Source: Scytalidium lignicola
Taxonomy: Eukaryota; Ascomycota; Leotiomycetes
NCBI GenBank assembly: GCA_002812745.2
Contig: NCSJ02000045.1
Span: 124,001-188,000 of the forward strand
Length of the DNA stretch: 64,000 nt
Reading direction: 5' to 3'
The position numbers and the translations under genes were made by a program. The notes below the pieces were generated by a model. That model saw nothing but the letters and a program-made list of their open reading frames with translations. It did no database searches and was not told where the DNA came from. Below are positions 24,195-34,682 of this stretch, in pieces (position 1 is the stretch's first letter; each line of letters starts with the position of its first letter).

Positions 24195-24677
24195 CCTGAT
24201 AAACTGTATATCCTTTACTTGAATAATAACTTATTTCATATAAATTGTAATTAGATTAACTATTATAATATTATCATTAGTATAAAGATTATTATAGTAT
24301 TTATTTAAATTATACTTACTTTTAAATTCTCTAACCAAGATAGTTTTAGTATATTCTTATAAAGCTTTTAAAGTTAGCTTTTGAATTTTCAGACTACCTT
24401 TGCTTATATCTACTAGAATCTTATGAATTATATATATAAATGGAGCTTTTAGAATTAAAAGTTTATAAGACTTTTGATATTTTTTAATTTCATATAATAT
24501 AACAACTATTATATATTAATATATTTATATTAACTATTATAATAATCACTTACTTCTTAATTTGTATTATCTTTTAACTTTCTTGACAATTGTCTTTTGA
24601 GTAACTTTTAATTTCAAGTTCATTTTTGGAGCTTTTCTACTAATAGTCTTTTGTACTGTTTGTTTAGTTCTAGCCAT
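24195..24677 (-). pseudogene. Histone H3-like gene, RIP-degraded
   Basis: The minus-strand reading from ATG at 24677 begins MARTKQT and continues QKTISRKAP, matching the canonical H3 tail. Exon 1 (24677-24554) joins exon 2 (24505-24320) across a 48 bp GTAAGT...TAG intron. The join falls between YKLR and VILYEIKKYQKS, exactly where H3 has YKPGTVALREIRRYQKS. Exon 2 continues LLILKAPF, a loop, KALQE (with TAA for the Q codon) and LV..F. Exon 3 (24259-24195), after a 60 bp intron, reads INLITIYMK, a TAA where R is expected, then VIIQVKDIQ. Stops at 24569-24567, in ALQE and in exon 3 show it is dead. Substitutions are largely C-to-T or G-to-A. Loop 1 is one residue longer than canonical H3. The H3 C-terminal end is not recognisable. 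An H3-like identity is well supported; which variant is unclear. Confidence 0.8.
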
Positions 24678-24679
24678 TC

Positions 24680-25154
24680 TAAATTATAATTAGTATAATA
24701 ATTATTATAATATATGATTATATATACTTAGAATATGATCAATAAGCTATTTAGAAGTAATAATAGTATTGTTAGTAGAATAATTGTAAAGTTGTTAATA
24801 GTTATAAAGTTAGTAATTGTAAAATTGTAATAGAATAATAATAAAAATAAAANGTGAAAAAAGTTAACTTGGATTAATTATTATAAAAATCGAAAATTTA
24901 ATGATATATTACAAAGAAAATTTAATGTTATACTATTATTAGTATAAAGGTGTAGATTAACTAATTATATTTCTTTGTTTGATTTTTCACCTTTCAAAAC
25001 CTTTACAACTACTTTTGTTTTTACAACATAACTATTATAATATAACTATAACTATAACTATTTTATAATTATTAATATCATTAAGATTTGTATGTTATAT
25101 TATCAAATATATTATAATAATCTATATATTAACTTATTAAATATAGTATTCATC
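24680..25154. promoter_or_regulatory. AT-rich spacer between divergent coding relics
   Basis: About 475 bp of A/T-rich sequence separates the H3-like relic (minus) from a plus-strand relic beginning at 25155. Core histone genes in ascomycetes are often paired divergently, so this could have been a shared promoter. No specific element is identifiable. Confidence 0.3.
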
Positions 25155-25800
25155 ATGGTTGGAAAATGTAAAGCTAAGGAGGAGTTATCCAAAAATCCTT
25201 ATACAATTAAAACATACACTTGTATAGTAAGACTTTAAGGTGTTGAAAAAAAAAATTGAAATGGCAAAGTAAGCAGACATAGGTATAATAACTTATACTC
25301 TTAAAAAAAATACAAAGTTCAACAGAATATATTAATGGAAATAATAATATAAGAGAATGTCTTAAATAATTTACAAGAAGTAAAATATACATTGATTATA
25401 ATAATCTTTATATTAATTGATTTTCAAAAANGGTTAATAATAAACATTAAACTATTCTAATATGAAATTTTAACTATAACAAAGAAAGTAACCAGTATAC
25501 ACAACTTGATAATAATAATCTTATATAAGAAGATATATTATAAGAAGAGATTAACATATTTAAGATAAAAATAATATAGTACAAAGACAACCTTTAAAAT
25601 GGAAAAAGATTTGTTAATCTTCTTGAAGGAAATAATACAAAAGAGTATAGCCATGTTATAACAGTTAAAATATATTATGTAAGTTAGATTACTATAAAGA
25701 TTATTATAAAGATAATTAAACATAAATATAATACTAATATTACTTTATAGTATATACATGAAATTAAATTCTTTACTTGGTAAAAAAATTAAAAANCATG
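25155..25800 (+). pseudogene. RIP-degraded coding relic, unknown product
   Basis: From ATG at 25155 the reading is MVGKCKAKEELSKNPYTIK, Lys/Glu-rich and plausibly a real N-terminus. After a run of ten A residues near 25245-25254 the coherent reading moves to another frame (IEMAKQADIGIITYTLKKI). It is interrupted by TAA/TAG codons. It is not histone H4, H2A or H2B by eye. I do not recognise the family, and its end is uncertain. Confidence 0.35.
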
Positions 25801-26555
25801 TTTATACTTTACTTTCTAAGAAGTTAACAAAGTTTTNAAAAAGGAAGTTAAGCATATTTGAAATCTAAAGGACTATACATTAACAGATTAACCAAGTAAG
25901 TATTATAATAATTATTATAATAATCTATTAACTTTTTATAGTTAATATTATAATATTATTCTTTTACATATCTTCTTTATAATTGAAGAATAAGTGATTT
26001 AGAGTAATCAAACAGTATAAGCTTTTCTTAAAGATCTTGAGTAAGTTGAACTTCTTAATTTTGTCAAATAGTATAATATATACAAGGATAATAAAGATTT
26101 ATTCATTGTTTTATCAGAAGATAATAAACATATAAAANGTAACTTTGATATTAAGTAAAATTAAAAAGCTACTTTATTATAAGCTTATCTTTCCAAGTCA
26201 TGATGAACTTTGTATTATGAAGGATTCTCCAAAAGCAATATTTATTGTTTGGTTATTTAAAATAACATTAGTTTAATACTTAAAAACTTTATAATATTAA
26301 ACCATTTTATTGATTTTTATATATATACATATAAATTATACTAATCTTTATATTAATTCTTATGTAAGTTATTCCTTTTAAATATTTTTATTAATATTAT
26401 TATTTATTTTTATATAAATCCTTTTTTTTNGTTGTTAAACTTTGATTAATTATGTTTTCTTCTATTAATTTTTTATAAGATTAATTATCTAATCATAATA
26501 ATGAAATTAGTAATTAGTTACCTTCTTCATCTTCTGATAATTATTCTATTATTAA
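25801..26555. other. AT-rich, no feature assigned
   Basis: Extremely A/T-rich sequence with poly-A/T runs and single Ns. No domain or repeat boundary was recognised before the Gypsy copy that becomes readable near 26560. Confidence 0.4.
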
Positions 26556-26559
26556 AATG

Positions 26560-28888
26560 AATTTTATATGAATTGGCAAAGATTATGAATATTATCATTA
26601 ATCTTTAANNANTTATAACAAAAAGGACTTTTAATAATAACTTTTTGACAAGATCAAACAAAGGCAAAAACATAGTATAAAGAAATCTAAGGCTTAGGAA
26701 AATCAGTAAAACAATTGTTTAAAGTTAAATAATATTATACTTAACAAGAATAAAGGGAATCTACTAAGATTGTTGTTAAACAAGTCAACTAAGATATAGA
26801 AGCTTTATCTTTGATTAACAAACTAGAAGAAGATTCATTACCTTTAGAATTACTTATTATACTATTAAAGGAAGACAAACAAATATAGAGAATTAATTAA
26901 TAGTTTAACCAAGAAATAATAATATACTCTTTAAATGTTGTAAAAAGAATTTTCAAGGAAAGTAATATCTTTATCATTGAAATAAGAAAATGCCTTNAAA
27001 AATGAAATAATAGAATAAGTATAAGATATACAAGTATTTATAAATGACAAAAGCCTTGATGGACTAAGATTAAGAGATTTTGTAAAAAGATATAAAGTAT
27101 TGTTTGAAGAACTTCAAGAAAATGCTAAAGATTTAGAAATTAAAAATAACATATTAGTTAATAATACTAAAAACATTAATCTTTACTCTATGAATAATAA
27201 GAGTTTATTATATATAAACATAAAATTATGTAAAAAGCTAATAAAGGCCTTGATTAATTTAAGAGTTAAAAGAAACTTTATTAATGAACAAGTTATAAAA
27301 TAATTTAGACTTAGTATAAGAGTTAAGAAAGATAACTACTTGATATTATTAGTGAATAATAATATAGTTAAGAGAATAATTAATGTTCAAACTTATAAAC
27401 TAAACATGAGAATTAATAATAATCATCAGGAAAAAATATTCTTTAATATTATATAGTTAAGAATATATCAAGTAATATTAAGAATTAAATAGATAAGAAA
27501 ACATAATCTAATAATTGATTAAAGAATAAGTATAATTACTTTCTTAAAAGAAGAATAAAATTTAGTATTTTTAAAAGTTATTTATATTAACAAAATCTTA
27601 AAACATATTTTTAAGGAATATTATGAATAATTAAAGTTATTTATAAAGAGACTTGATGATTTAACCTTACTTAAGTACAAACTATAAGATCATAAGATAA
27701 AGCTTAAAAAGGAGTTTAAACTAGCTTATAAATTAATTTATCAAACAACTCTTGCTAAGGATAAAGTAATGAAGAAATAGTTGTTTAAGAAAATAATATT
27801 TAAAGGTTTATACAAAGAAGGTTATAGTAAAGTTAAAGTATTATTATATTATACAAAAAAAGGAGATAATCTATTAAGATGACCTTGTAATGATTATAAA
27901 TACTTGAACAGTAGAATTAAGAAGAATTAATACCTTTTACCATTGATAAATTTAATGATAAACAAGTTAAAAGGAGTTATTATATTTACTAAGTTAAACT
28001 TATGATTAGCATTTAATCTAATTAGGATTNAAAAAGGGTAATAAATAGAAAGTTGCCATTTAAACAAAGTATAAATTGTTTAAATTATTAATTATAATGT
28101 TTAGTATAATTAATACTTTAACAATACAACAAAGAATAATAAACTGTATATTAGAAAAATACTTAAAGAAATTTATAATAGTATATCTTAATAATATAAT
28201 CATTTACTCAAAGAGTATTAAAGAATATAAAGAGTATGTTAAGCTTATTTTAAAAGTGTTGTAAAAGGCAAGATTACATTGTAAACTAGTAAAATACAAG
28301 TTTTATAAAGAATAAGTTCAGTTCTTAAGATATTATATTTCTAAAGAAAGAATAAAAACCCTTAACAATAAGATTTAGTCAATTAAGAAATAAGAATTAC
28401 TTAAGATAGTTAAATAACTATAAAGTTTTTTAAGATTAACTAATTATTATTAAAGATTTGTAAAAGACTATTTTAAAATCTTTATACTATTGACTGAACT
28501 TATAAAGAAGGATTAAGCTTATAAATAGAATAATATTACAAAAGAAGTATTCTAAAACATTAAAGATACCTTTATAAAAAGAAGTTTCTTAAGAATCTTT
28601 AATCTAGAAAAAGGAATAAGAATTAAAACTAATACATTTGATATAGTATTAAAAGTTATATTATTATAATTATAATAGATCAGTAAACAATATTACTAAG
28701 TATTATTAGCATTTTGATTAAGAAAGTTAAATATTATAAAAAGAAATTATCAAACATCAGATAAAGAAATGTTAATTATTATAAAAGCTTCAAAGTATTG
28801 AAGAGTATATACTGTTGAATTTAATAAAATAATAAATATACTTTTAGATTATCATAACCTTTAATACTTCATAACAATTAAGTAATTG
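26560..28888 (+). mobile_element. Gypsy element: gag end, protease, RT and RNase H, RIP-degraded
   Basis: A plus-strand Ty3/Gypsy polyprotein relic. Gag end and linker run to about 27060. A retropepsin-like region lies at about 27250-27530 (RRNFINEQ-type start, later HNLIID). Reverse transcriptase lies at about 27790-28480 (CNDYKYLNSRIKKNQY, IFTKLNLQLAFNLI, YLNNIIIYSK, then a thumb region ending LRLTNYY). RNase H follows to 28880 (LRKLNIIKRNYQ, KEMLIIIKASKY). The catalytic YxDD box is YLNN, as in the copy at 17030-23470. It stops abruptly at 28888, where an unrelated LTR-like segment starts. Integrase and both LTRs are absent. It is similar in sequence to the minus-strand copy, so the same or a sister family. 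Confidence 0.8.
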
Positions 28889-29134
28889 AATATGTTAGAG
28901 CCCGGATCGCAGAGCCTGGGAAGCGCACGTGGTGCGCCAGGCACGTGAACAGAGTATTAAGATAGGGGCTCGCTTCGAGAGCGCACGGGACCCGACGTAT
29001 ATAGGGGTAACCCAAGCAGCCATTATGATTTGGATTCTTCAGGAATTAGTTTGGAGAATAGAACAAGCTTAAGTGTTGGTGCCACCGCCTCCCCGATTGT
29101 GATTCACTGTCTCCACCCCGGACTCAGTCCATAA
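28889..29134. repeat. Solo LTR-like segment, GC-rich and unRIPped
   Basis: A 246 bp segment with TGTTAG...ATAACA ends. Its base composition is sharply richer in G/C than both flanks (gagcccggatcgcagagcc, ccgcctccccg). It includes a TATA-like tatatagg at 29000. It sits exactly at the break of the Gypsy RNase H. No matching flanking duplication is visible (left gaata, right cagag) and the Gypsy sequence does not resume to its right. It may therefore mark a rearrangement or a fragment of a larger element. Confidence 0.55.
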
Positions 29135-29189
29135 CACAGAGGATAATTATATAAGCTTTAGTTAATAATTAACACTAAGATTTATAATA

Positions 29190-29641
29190 ATTTATAACAT
29201 ATAAAATGTTACTTAACTAATTGATAAAAATGCTCAAATATAAGCTTATATTCAGATTTGACTTTATAGTAATCTGTATTCCTTAAATAAATACTACTAA
29301 TTTCCTCCTTATAACACTTTACAAATTGCCTTACCTAATTCTTTTTTACAAGCCTTTGTATAATCTCCTCTACTATATTATGAACAATCTAATTAGTTGG
29401 TGGTATTCCTCGGTCTATAAGATAGTTGATATACTGGATTAGAACCTTCTCTTAGGCGTTATTAAGACGTTGCCTATGTGTAGACATAGCAGTCTCCATA
29501 AAGGTATGTTGACCTCTATATCGCTTTGTAAGGGTTGTACGCTCAAGGCCATANTTTTTTAGCTGTAGCACTAAAATTAGGCTTCTTTTGCGATTTCAAA
29601 TCTATAATTACTTCTTGAATTGAAGCTTCGTTTACCTTCAT
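29190..29641 (-). mobile_element. pogo/Fot1-type transposase N-terminal fragment
   Basis: The minus-strand reading from ATG at 29641 begins MKVNEASIQEVIIDL and continues with the helix-turn-helix DNA-binding region typical of pogo/Fot1 transposases (SATAKKYGLERTTL-like, QHTFMETAMSTHRQRLN, IQYINYLIDRGIPPT). A CenpB-type second helix-turn-helix follows with in-frame stops near 29300-29360. The catalytic DDE domain is missing, so the fragment ends near 29190. An N at 29554 interrupts it. The subterminal sequence at 29661-29720 is to its right. Confidence 0.75.
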
Positions 29642-29660
29642 ATTGGTGATTGAAGTGTGG

Positions 29661-29720
29661 TGGTCAGGGGTAAAAAAGTGGGAAAGTTGCCGGAGTGGGA
29701 AAGTTGCCGGGATCACGTGT
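29661..29720. repeat. Terminal/subterminal region of the pogo-type element
   Basis: Contains two tandem copies of gtgggaaagttgccgg (29678-29693 and 29695-29710) after ggggtaaaaaa. This mirrors the doubled aaaaaagtccatcacc motif in the TIRs of the element at 41288-43709. Tandem subterminal repeats are where pogo-type transposases usually bind. The exact outer end is not determined. Confidence 0.55.
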
Positions 29721-30352
29721 AGCCCCCGAAAGACGGAAAAACAAAACGCCGAAGGCCATCGTGCTCTCTTATCAAAGGCAAATAACCAACCTTGGCGATT
29801 TTTCAACTTCTTGTACTTTTTACTTTAAGAAAATTAATTACTATTAAATTGTAAAAATAAAAATAGTACTATTAGATAATTAGTTTTAAAGTTTATATAT
29901 ATAATTTTTATCATGTTAATTTTAGTTTTAAAAGAATAAATTAGTTGTAAAACGATCCAGAGACCTGTTGTAAGGCTGACTTGCGGTAGGTTGGTAATTT
30001 CGAAGAAGTTGGGTAACGTCGTGGAATGCAGGAGGTGTTTTTAGCTCTTCGAGTGACAGAGCGACTGCTTTGTCCCCTCACAGGCAATAAAATTTTGGTT
30101 TCTTCGAGCAAATTTATACCAAACGTGTTCAATGTATCCAATAATGGAAGTAGAATGTCTGGGCCTGCGGTGGTGCATTTTGTGGCTGAGACGAGACTCA
30201 GCTGCGACTAGGCAGACTCGTAATTTACAGCAACGAGGGCGGTTACGCCAATACTACTTGTTTCTATCCCATCGTCACTTCTAGACAATCAATAATAGTC
30301 TTAGCTATCGCATACTAGCTTCGCACCGCCCTAAATTGGTAGTTCGCTCACC
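29721..30352. other. Transition from island to gene; no gene seen
   Basis: Base composition rises from AT-rich (29820-29945) to balanced (from about 29950). Short open frames here lack domains. The last few hundred bases are presumably the promoter of the NACHT gene starting at 30353. Confidence 0.45.
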
Positions 30353-33300
30353 ATGTCCGCGTCGGACTACCTCCAAGAGGCCTTTGAGGCCGCTAGAGAT
30401 GACTTCCTAGCAGAACTGAAAGGCTCTGAGCCTTACGACTTCTCGGAGTACCTGACAATCGACGCGGTATATGATGAAACCGAGCGTATTCAAGAGGAAC
30501 AGGGGAAAATTGGAACCTTGAGGAATCTGAAGAGAATTGAACCGTATTTGAATTGTTTGAATCAATATGTTGGTTTCATGGACACGATGATAAATCTTTA
30601 TCCGAGCATCCTCTGCCTTATATGGGTATGAATACTAGTTCTTTCAAATCTGTGCGTGATACATATTGATTTCGGCATTTAGGGCCCGTTGAAGCTCCTT
30701 TTGCAAGTAAGTGGTTTTCTGAGATAGCTTGGTACGGAAATAGGTTTTAAAGGGCTATGAAATCTTAGGTCTCGAGCACCCTAGTTAAGAGCTTTGATAA
30801 AGTCATCGAGATTCTGGCTGAAATTGGTCACTGTCTTCCTCATTTTGGGAAGTACACGCAGGTCTTCAACGAAAATTAACATATGAAAGGGATTTTGTGT
30901 CTCTTTTATAGAGACATTCTTGATCTTTATGCTACAACGCTTAAGTTCTTCAGAAAGAGCAGTAAGATTACCGAGTATCCAACCCCATCTCCCAAAACCT
31001 GATTTTAAATAGAATGGAATACATATTTTGAATCACTTTGGCCGAAGACATTGGGAAAGCTCAATGTGATCAAAAACAACATTATTGCGCACAAGTCGTT
31101 AATGAACGAGGAGGTGACCTTTGAGAGCGTCATCCGAGCTGAAGAAGACCGAAGAAGAGCAAACGATGTGCACGAAAGAGCACAAGAGCATCAAGATTGG
31201 CAGAGCTTCGAGGTAGCAAGGGCTGGGCTAAACCCTCATTTTTACGATGGAGACCTCGAAAGGTTGGCAAAAGAGTCCCCGCCAGAAGCAGGCCAGTGGC
31301 TTGAAGAAGATGACTCTTTCGAGAAGTGGTCTAATCTTGATAATGACACCACACGTATATTTTGGCTCCAAGGAATTCCCGGTGCAGGTGAGCTAAATAT
31401 ATCAACTGTATTCTACAAGATAATAACAATGGCAGGGAAGACAATCACGACTTCTCTCGCGATTTGCCGGAAGAAAGAGCAAGGATACAACGTCTTATTC
31501 GCTATTCTCAGCCACAACTGGCAGGCGCGAGACTCTGCCTTGAAAATCCTCCATTCACTTATATTTCAGGCCCTGCTCATCAATCTAGAATTACGAACAC
31601 TTCTTATTGAAATGTACAAGTTCAACTTTGCCCAATTATCTTCATCAACTAGGTTTGCCGCAGCACTCCTGTCTGACTTAGTAAAGAATTCTGGCCCTAT
31701 TTTCATTATTTTGGATGGTGTGGATGAGATATCGCCAGTTGAGAGGCACAATCTACTCAAGGTTCTCATATCAATGGTCGGAGATTGTGAAAACTTACGG
31801 TTGCTAATAAGCAGTCGAGAAGAGAGTGACATTTCGTCTGTTATCGGGGAGAGAGTGCCATGCATCCGAGTAGATCGCTCAAATTCTAGAGATATTGAGC
31901 TGTACGTGAAAAATGAAATCCAGCAGTGGCACAAAGACCTCTCTCGCTATGGACTCGATGACGATGAGTGCTCTGAGATGGCCGATCTCCTGAAACCAAT
32001 TTCTTCAATGGCCAAAGGTAGGTATAAAGACTTTTTCTTATCACAGTAGTAATCTAAATTTGCTGAAAACAATTAGGCATGTTCCTTTTCGCGAAACTAG
32101 TCATCAGGAATGTGAAAGCTCAGTCAAACCCAGTTGACATGATGAACGAAATCCATAACTTTCCCGACGGAATAGATGAAGCGTAAGTCCGCCCCTTTTT
32201 CATCCACTCCAGCCTCAAATACTCACTAATATTCACACACAGGTATGGTCGTATCATCTCCAGAATAAAGAACCAACTACCTCCGAATCAGCAGGATATC
32301 GCTGGTCATGCCTTGAAATGGATAGGTTGTGCAACTTACCCGCTTAGGCAGGAGGAGACACTTCAAGCTCTCGCAATTAAACCTGGCGAAAGGAACTTTG
32401 CCAAAGGCCGAAAGATACTTGCTGACATATTTGAACTTTGTGGACCTATTATCGAAATTGAAAGCGGAGTGGTTCAATTTGTCCACTTTACCGCAAAAGA
32501 GTGAGTTTCCATGCCCAAAGACTATAATAAGCCTACGCCTTACCATTAGCAGGTATTTATTAAGCACACGCAACGATGCACTCTTTGATAAAGCCAGTGC
32601 TCATCTCTTGATCAGCTCTATATGTCTCTCCTATTTGTCGTTTGAGTGCCTGGACGAGGAAATATACTCTCGGGATTTCGCAAGCAATATATTGGCTGGA
32701 GAATATATTCTTCTCGAATATGCTTCAACGGAGTGGCTATGGCATGTTCGCAACTGCTCTTCGGTGCTTCCAACAGAGTCACTGCAAGTCCTCCAAAGCT
32801 ATATTACCAATTTTATGCTTGCGAGAGGGAAATCCATTTCCCAGGAACCATCAAATAAAGCAGCAGCGATTGAAGAGTTCGACGCCTTCAAGGGCTATCC
32901 GCAGCACATGATACTCTAGTCAAAAGCTGGAAATTTTTGACAAAGAGGGGGCTTTTGGAGAATGATGGTGAGGCTACCAATCCCCCGTAAAGCACAATCC
33001 GTACTTAATTTCCCAAGTAGAACGGAACGACTGGGTGGACTATGACCCTTCCACCATCTTTACTACTGTGAGGCGAGTTCGCCAACAGATAGAAACCATG
33101 ATCTGTCCCTCCCAGAGGCATAAACTGGGATGCAAATGTACACGTTTGCAAAATCTTTACGGCAACGGATTATTCAAATGCGATCGACTAGGCTGTCCAT
33201 ATTTCAAATCAGGCTTTGACTCGCTATCATCTAGAGATGACCACCTCAAGGCTCACAATAGATCTTTCAAGTGCCCAGAAAAAGGATGCGACTTTGCCGA

Positions 33301-34198
33301 ATTTGGTTTCTCATCTAGTAGTGATCTCGAGCAGCACCGAAAAAGGGCTCATTGGATCCAGCCTGTCTTCCGATCGAAAGTGGTAGATCTGAGCTTGAAT
33401 CTTGCTCCACAGGATCCGGTAGCAATTCTAGAGGATGCGGTACGCAACGATGAGATAGCGAATATTGCAGAGTTCCTGGGTCAGATTTCAAAAGAGCACA
33501 TTCAGAAACTTCTGGAGGCTGCTGCTGAAGAGGCATCCCCAGCAATGCTTAATTTGTTACTTGGTCAGGCGGTGAGAGTATACAGCCTTAGCCTGAAAAG
33601 TTCCGGATCATATCTTCTTTGGAGGGCCATCCATGGGAGGAATGTTGCCATGGTTAACCATCTTCTAAGGCTCGGGACAGATCCAAACGATATTCCCTTG
33701 GATTGGCGAGCCTTAGTTAACAACCGACCATCAAGAGCAGCTTTTCAATTTGGGCATGCAGAGATCGATATAATAGAAAGCCTTCTCAGCTTTGGGCTTG
33801 AGATCGATAACGAGACTAATTCGTGGAGCTGGCTACCGACCAAGCTCAACGGTGTTGACGAAGTGGAGATCCTAGATAGACTCACCCGGTTGGCGAAGTA
33901 CCTCCCCTCAAAAGAGGCGATGAACTCTGGATTAAATCAAGTGGCTATATATTCGAAGTCTATTCCCCAGGCTAATTTTTTCCTTGAGATGGGAGCAAAT
34001 ATGGATAGCATAGGAAGTCAAGGGGTGACACCACTGTATCTCGTTATTCGTTTCAACGAAAAGACAGCCCCGGAGTTTGCTAGGTGGCTACTGCAGAGGG
34101 GTGCTGACCCCTACCCGGAAAATACTAAAGGTTATAAGATAACACAGCTTGCATCAATGAAGAGATTCGAAAAGCGGGTTGGGATGACGTGGGATTAG
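30353..34198 (+). pseudogene. NACHT-C2H2-ankyrin STAND protein gene with three lesions
   Basis: Inferred exons are 30353-30625, 30683-30706, 30769-30961, 31013-31387, 31436-32017, 32077-32182, 32243-32500 and 32553-34198. The N-terminal helical domain (YRDILDLYATTLKFFR, WNTYFESLW) precedes a NACHT NTPase. Its Walker A, GIPGAGKT, is completed across an intron, and Walker B is FIILDGVDE. Winged-helix-like sequence follows (GMFLFAKLVIRN, VQFVHFTAKEYLL), then two C2H2 fingers (33165-33345) and degenerate ankyrin repeats to the stop. In many ascomycetes such proteins act in non-self recognition and programmed cell death. Lesions are an in-frame TAA at 30877-30879 (CAA expected), a frame break near 32890-32905 (QH to DTLVKSWKF) and a one-base loss in a C run at 32982-32986. 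Sequencing error could explain the last. Confidence 0.8.
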
Positions 34199-34682
34199 TT
34201 CGTCGATATGGCTCGCAAAGAAAGTCACTGGATAGGTGGTTGAACATGCTTGAATATGTGGGAAATAGTGCAGCAGAATTATGCATCTAAATAGAACAAA
34301 CTCTATATAATTCACTCTCAAATTAAGGTTAAGGCAACTTACGAAGTTACAAAGCAGGCTCAGCTGTACACGTGTAAGATTTCAGGTATAATTGAGATAA
34401 CTGTCTATTTTTAACAATCTAAATTTTCAGAAAATTGGGTATAGAATAGCGATTATGTCTCTAGAATCAACAGGACCTCGACTTTTCAAACTACTAAAGT
34501 TATAGCGAAGCTTGGTACGATTTGTGGCGTTCGCAGGTAGGTGGCTGAGCAGCGGAAGATCTCGACTCGGAGCGTCACACATTCACAGCCTTGCGTTTCC
34601 TGCAGTTTAAATCTTCGTGCCTCCCCTTACCATCATTTCCTCTCTTGTCGTTGGCACTTCTTTGCGTTCATTTTTGAATGAC
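34199..34682. other. Intergenic, no gene seen
   Basis: About 480 bp between the ankyrin gene and the SNF2 gene. No repeat or RNA gene was recognised. An open frame extends upstream of 34683 without an ATG, so it is probably 5' leader. Confidence 0.5.

Noticed and set aside
31388..31435. Read-through of the Walker A intron as coding
   Set aside because: Removing the 48 bp GTGAGC...CAG segment restores GIPGAGKT exactly.
34617..34682. Upstream extension of the SNF2 frame using a GTG start
   Set aside because: GTG starts are not expected in fungal nuclear genes; ATG at 34683 is preferred.
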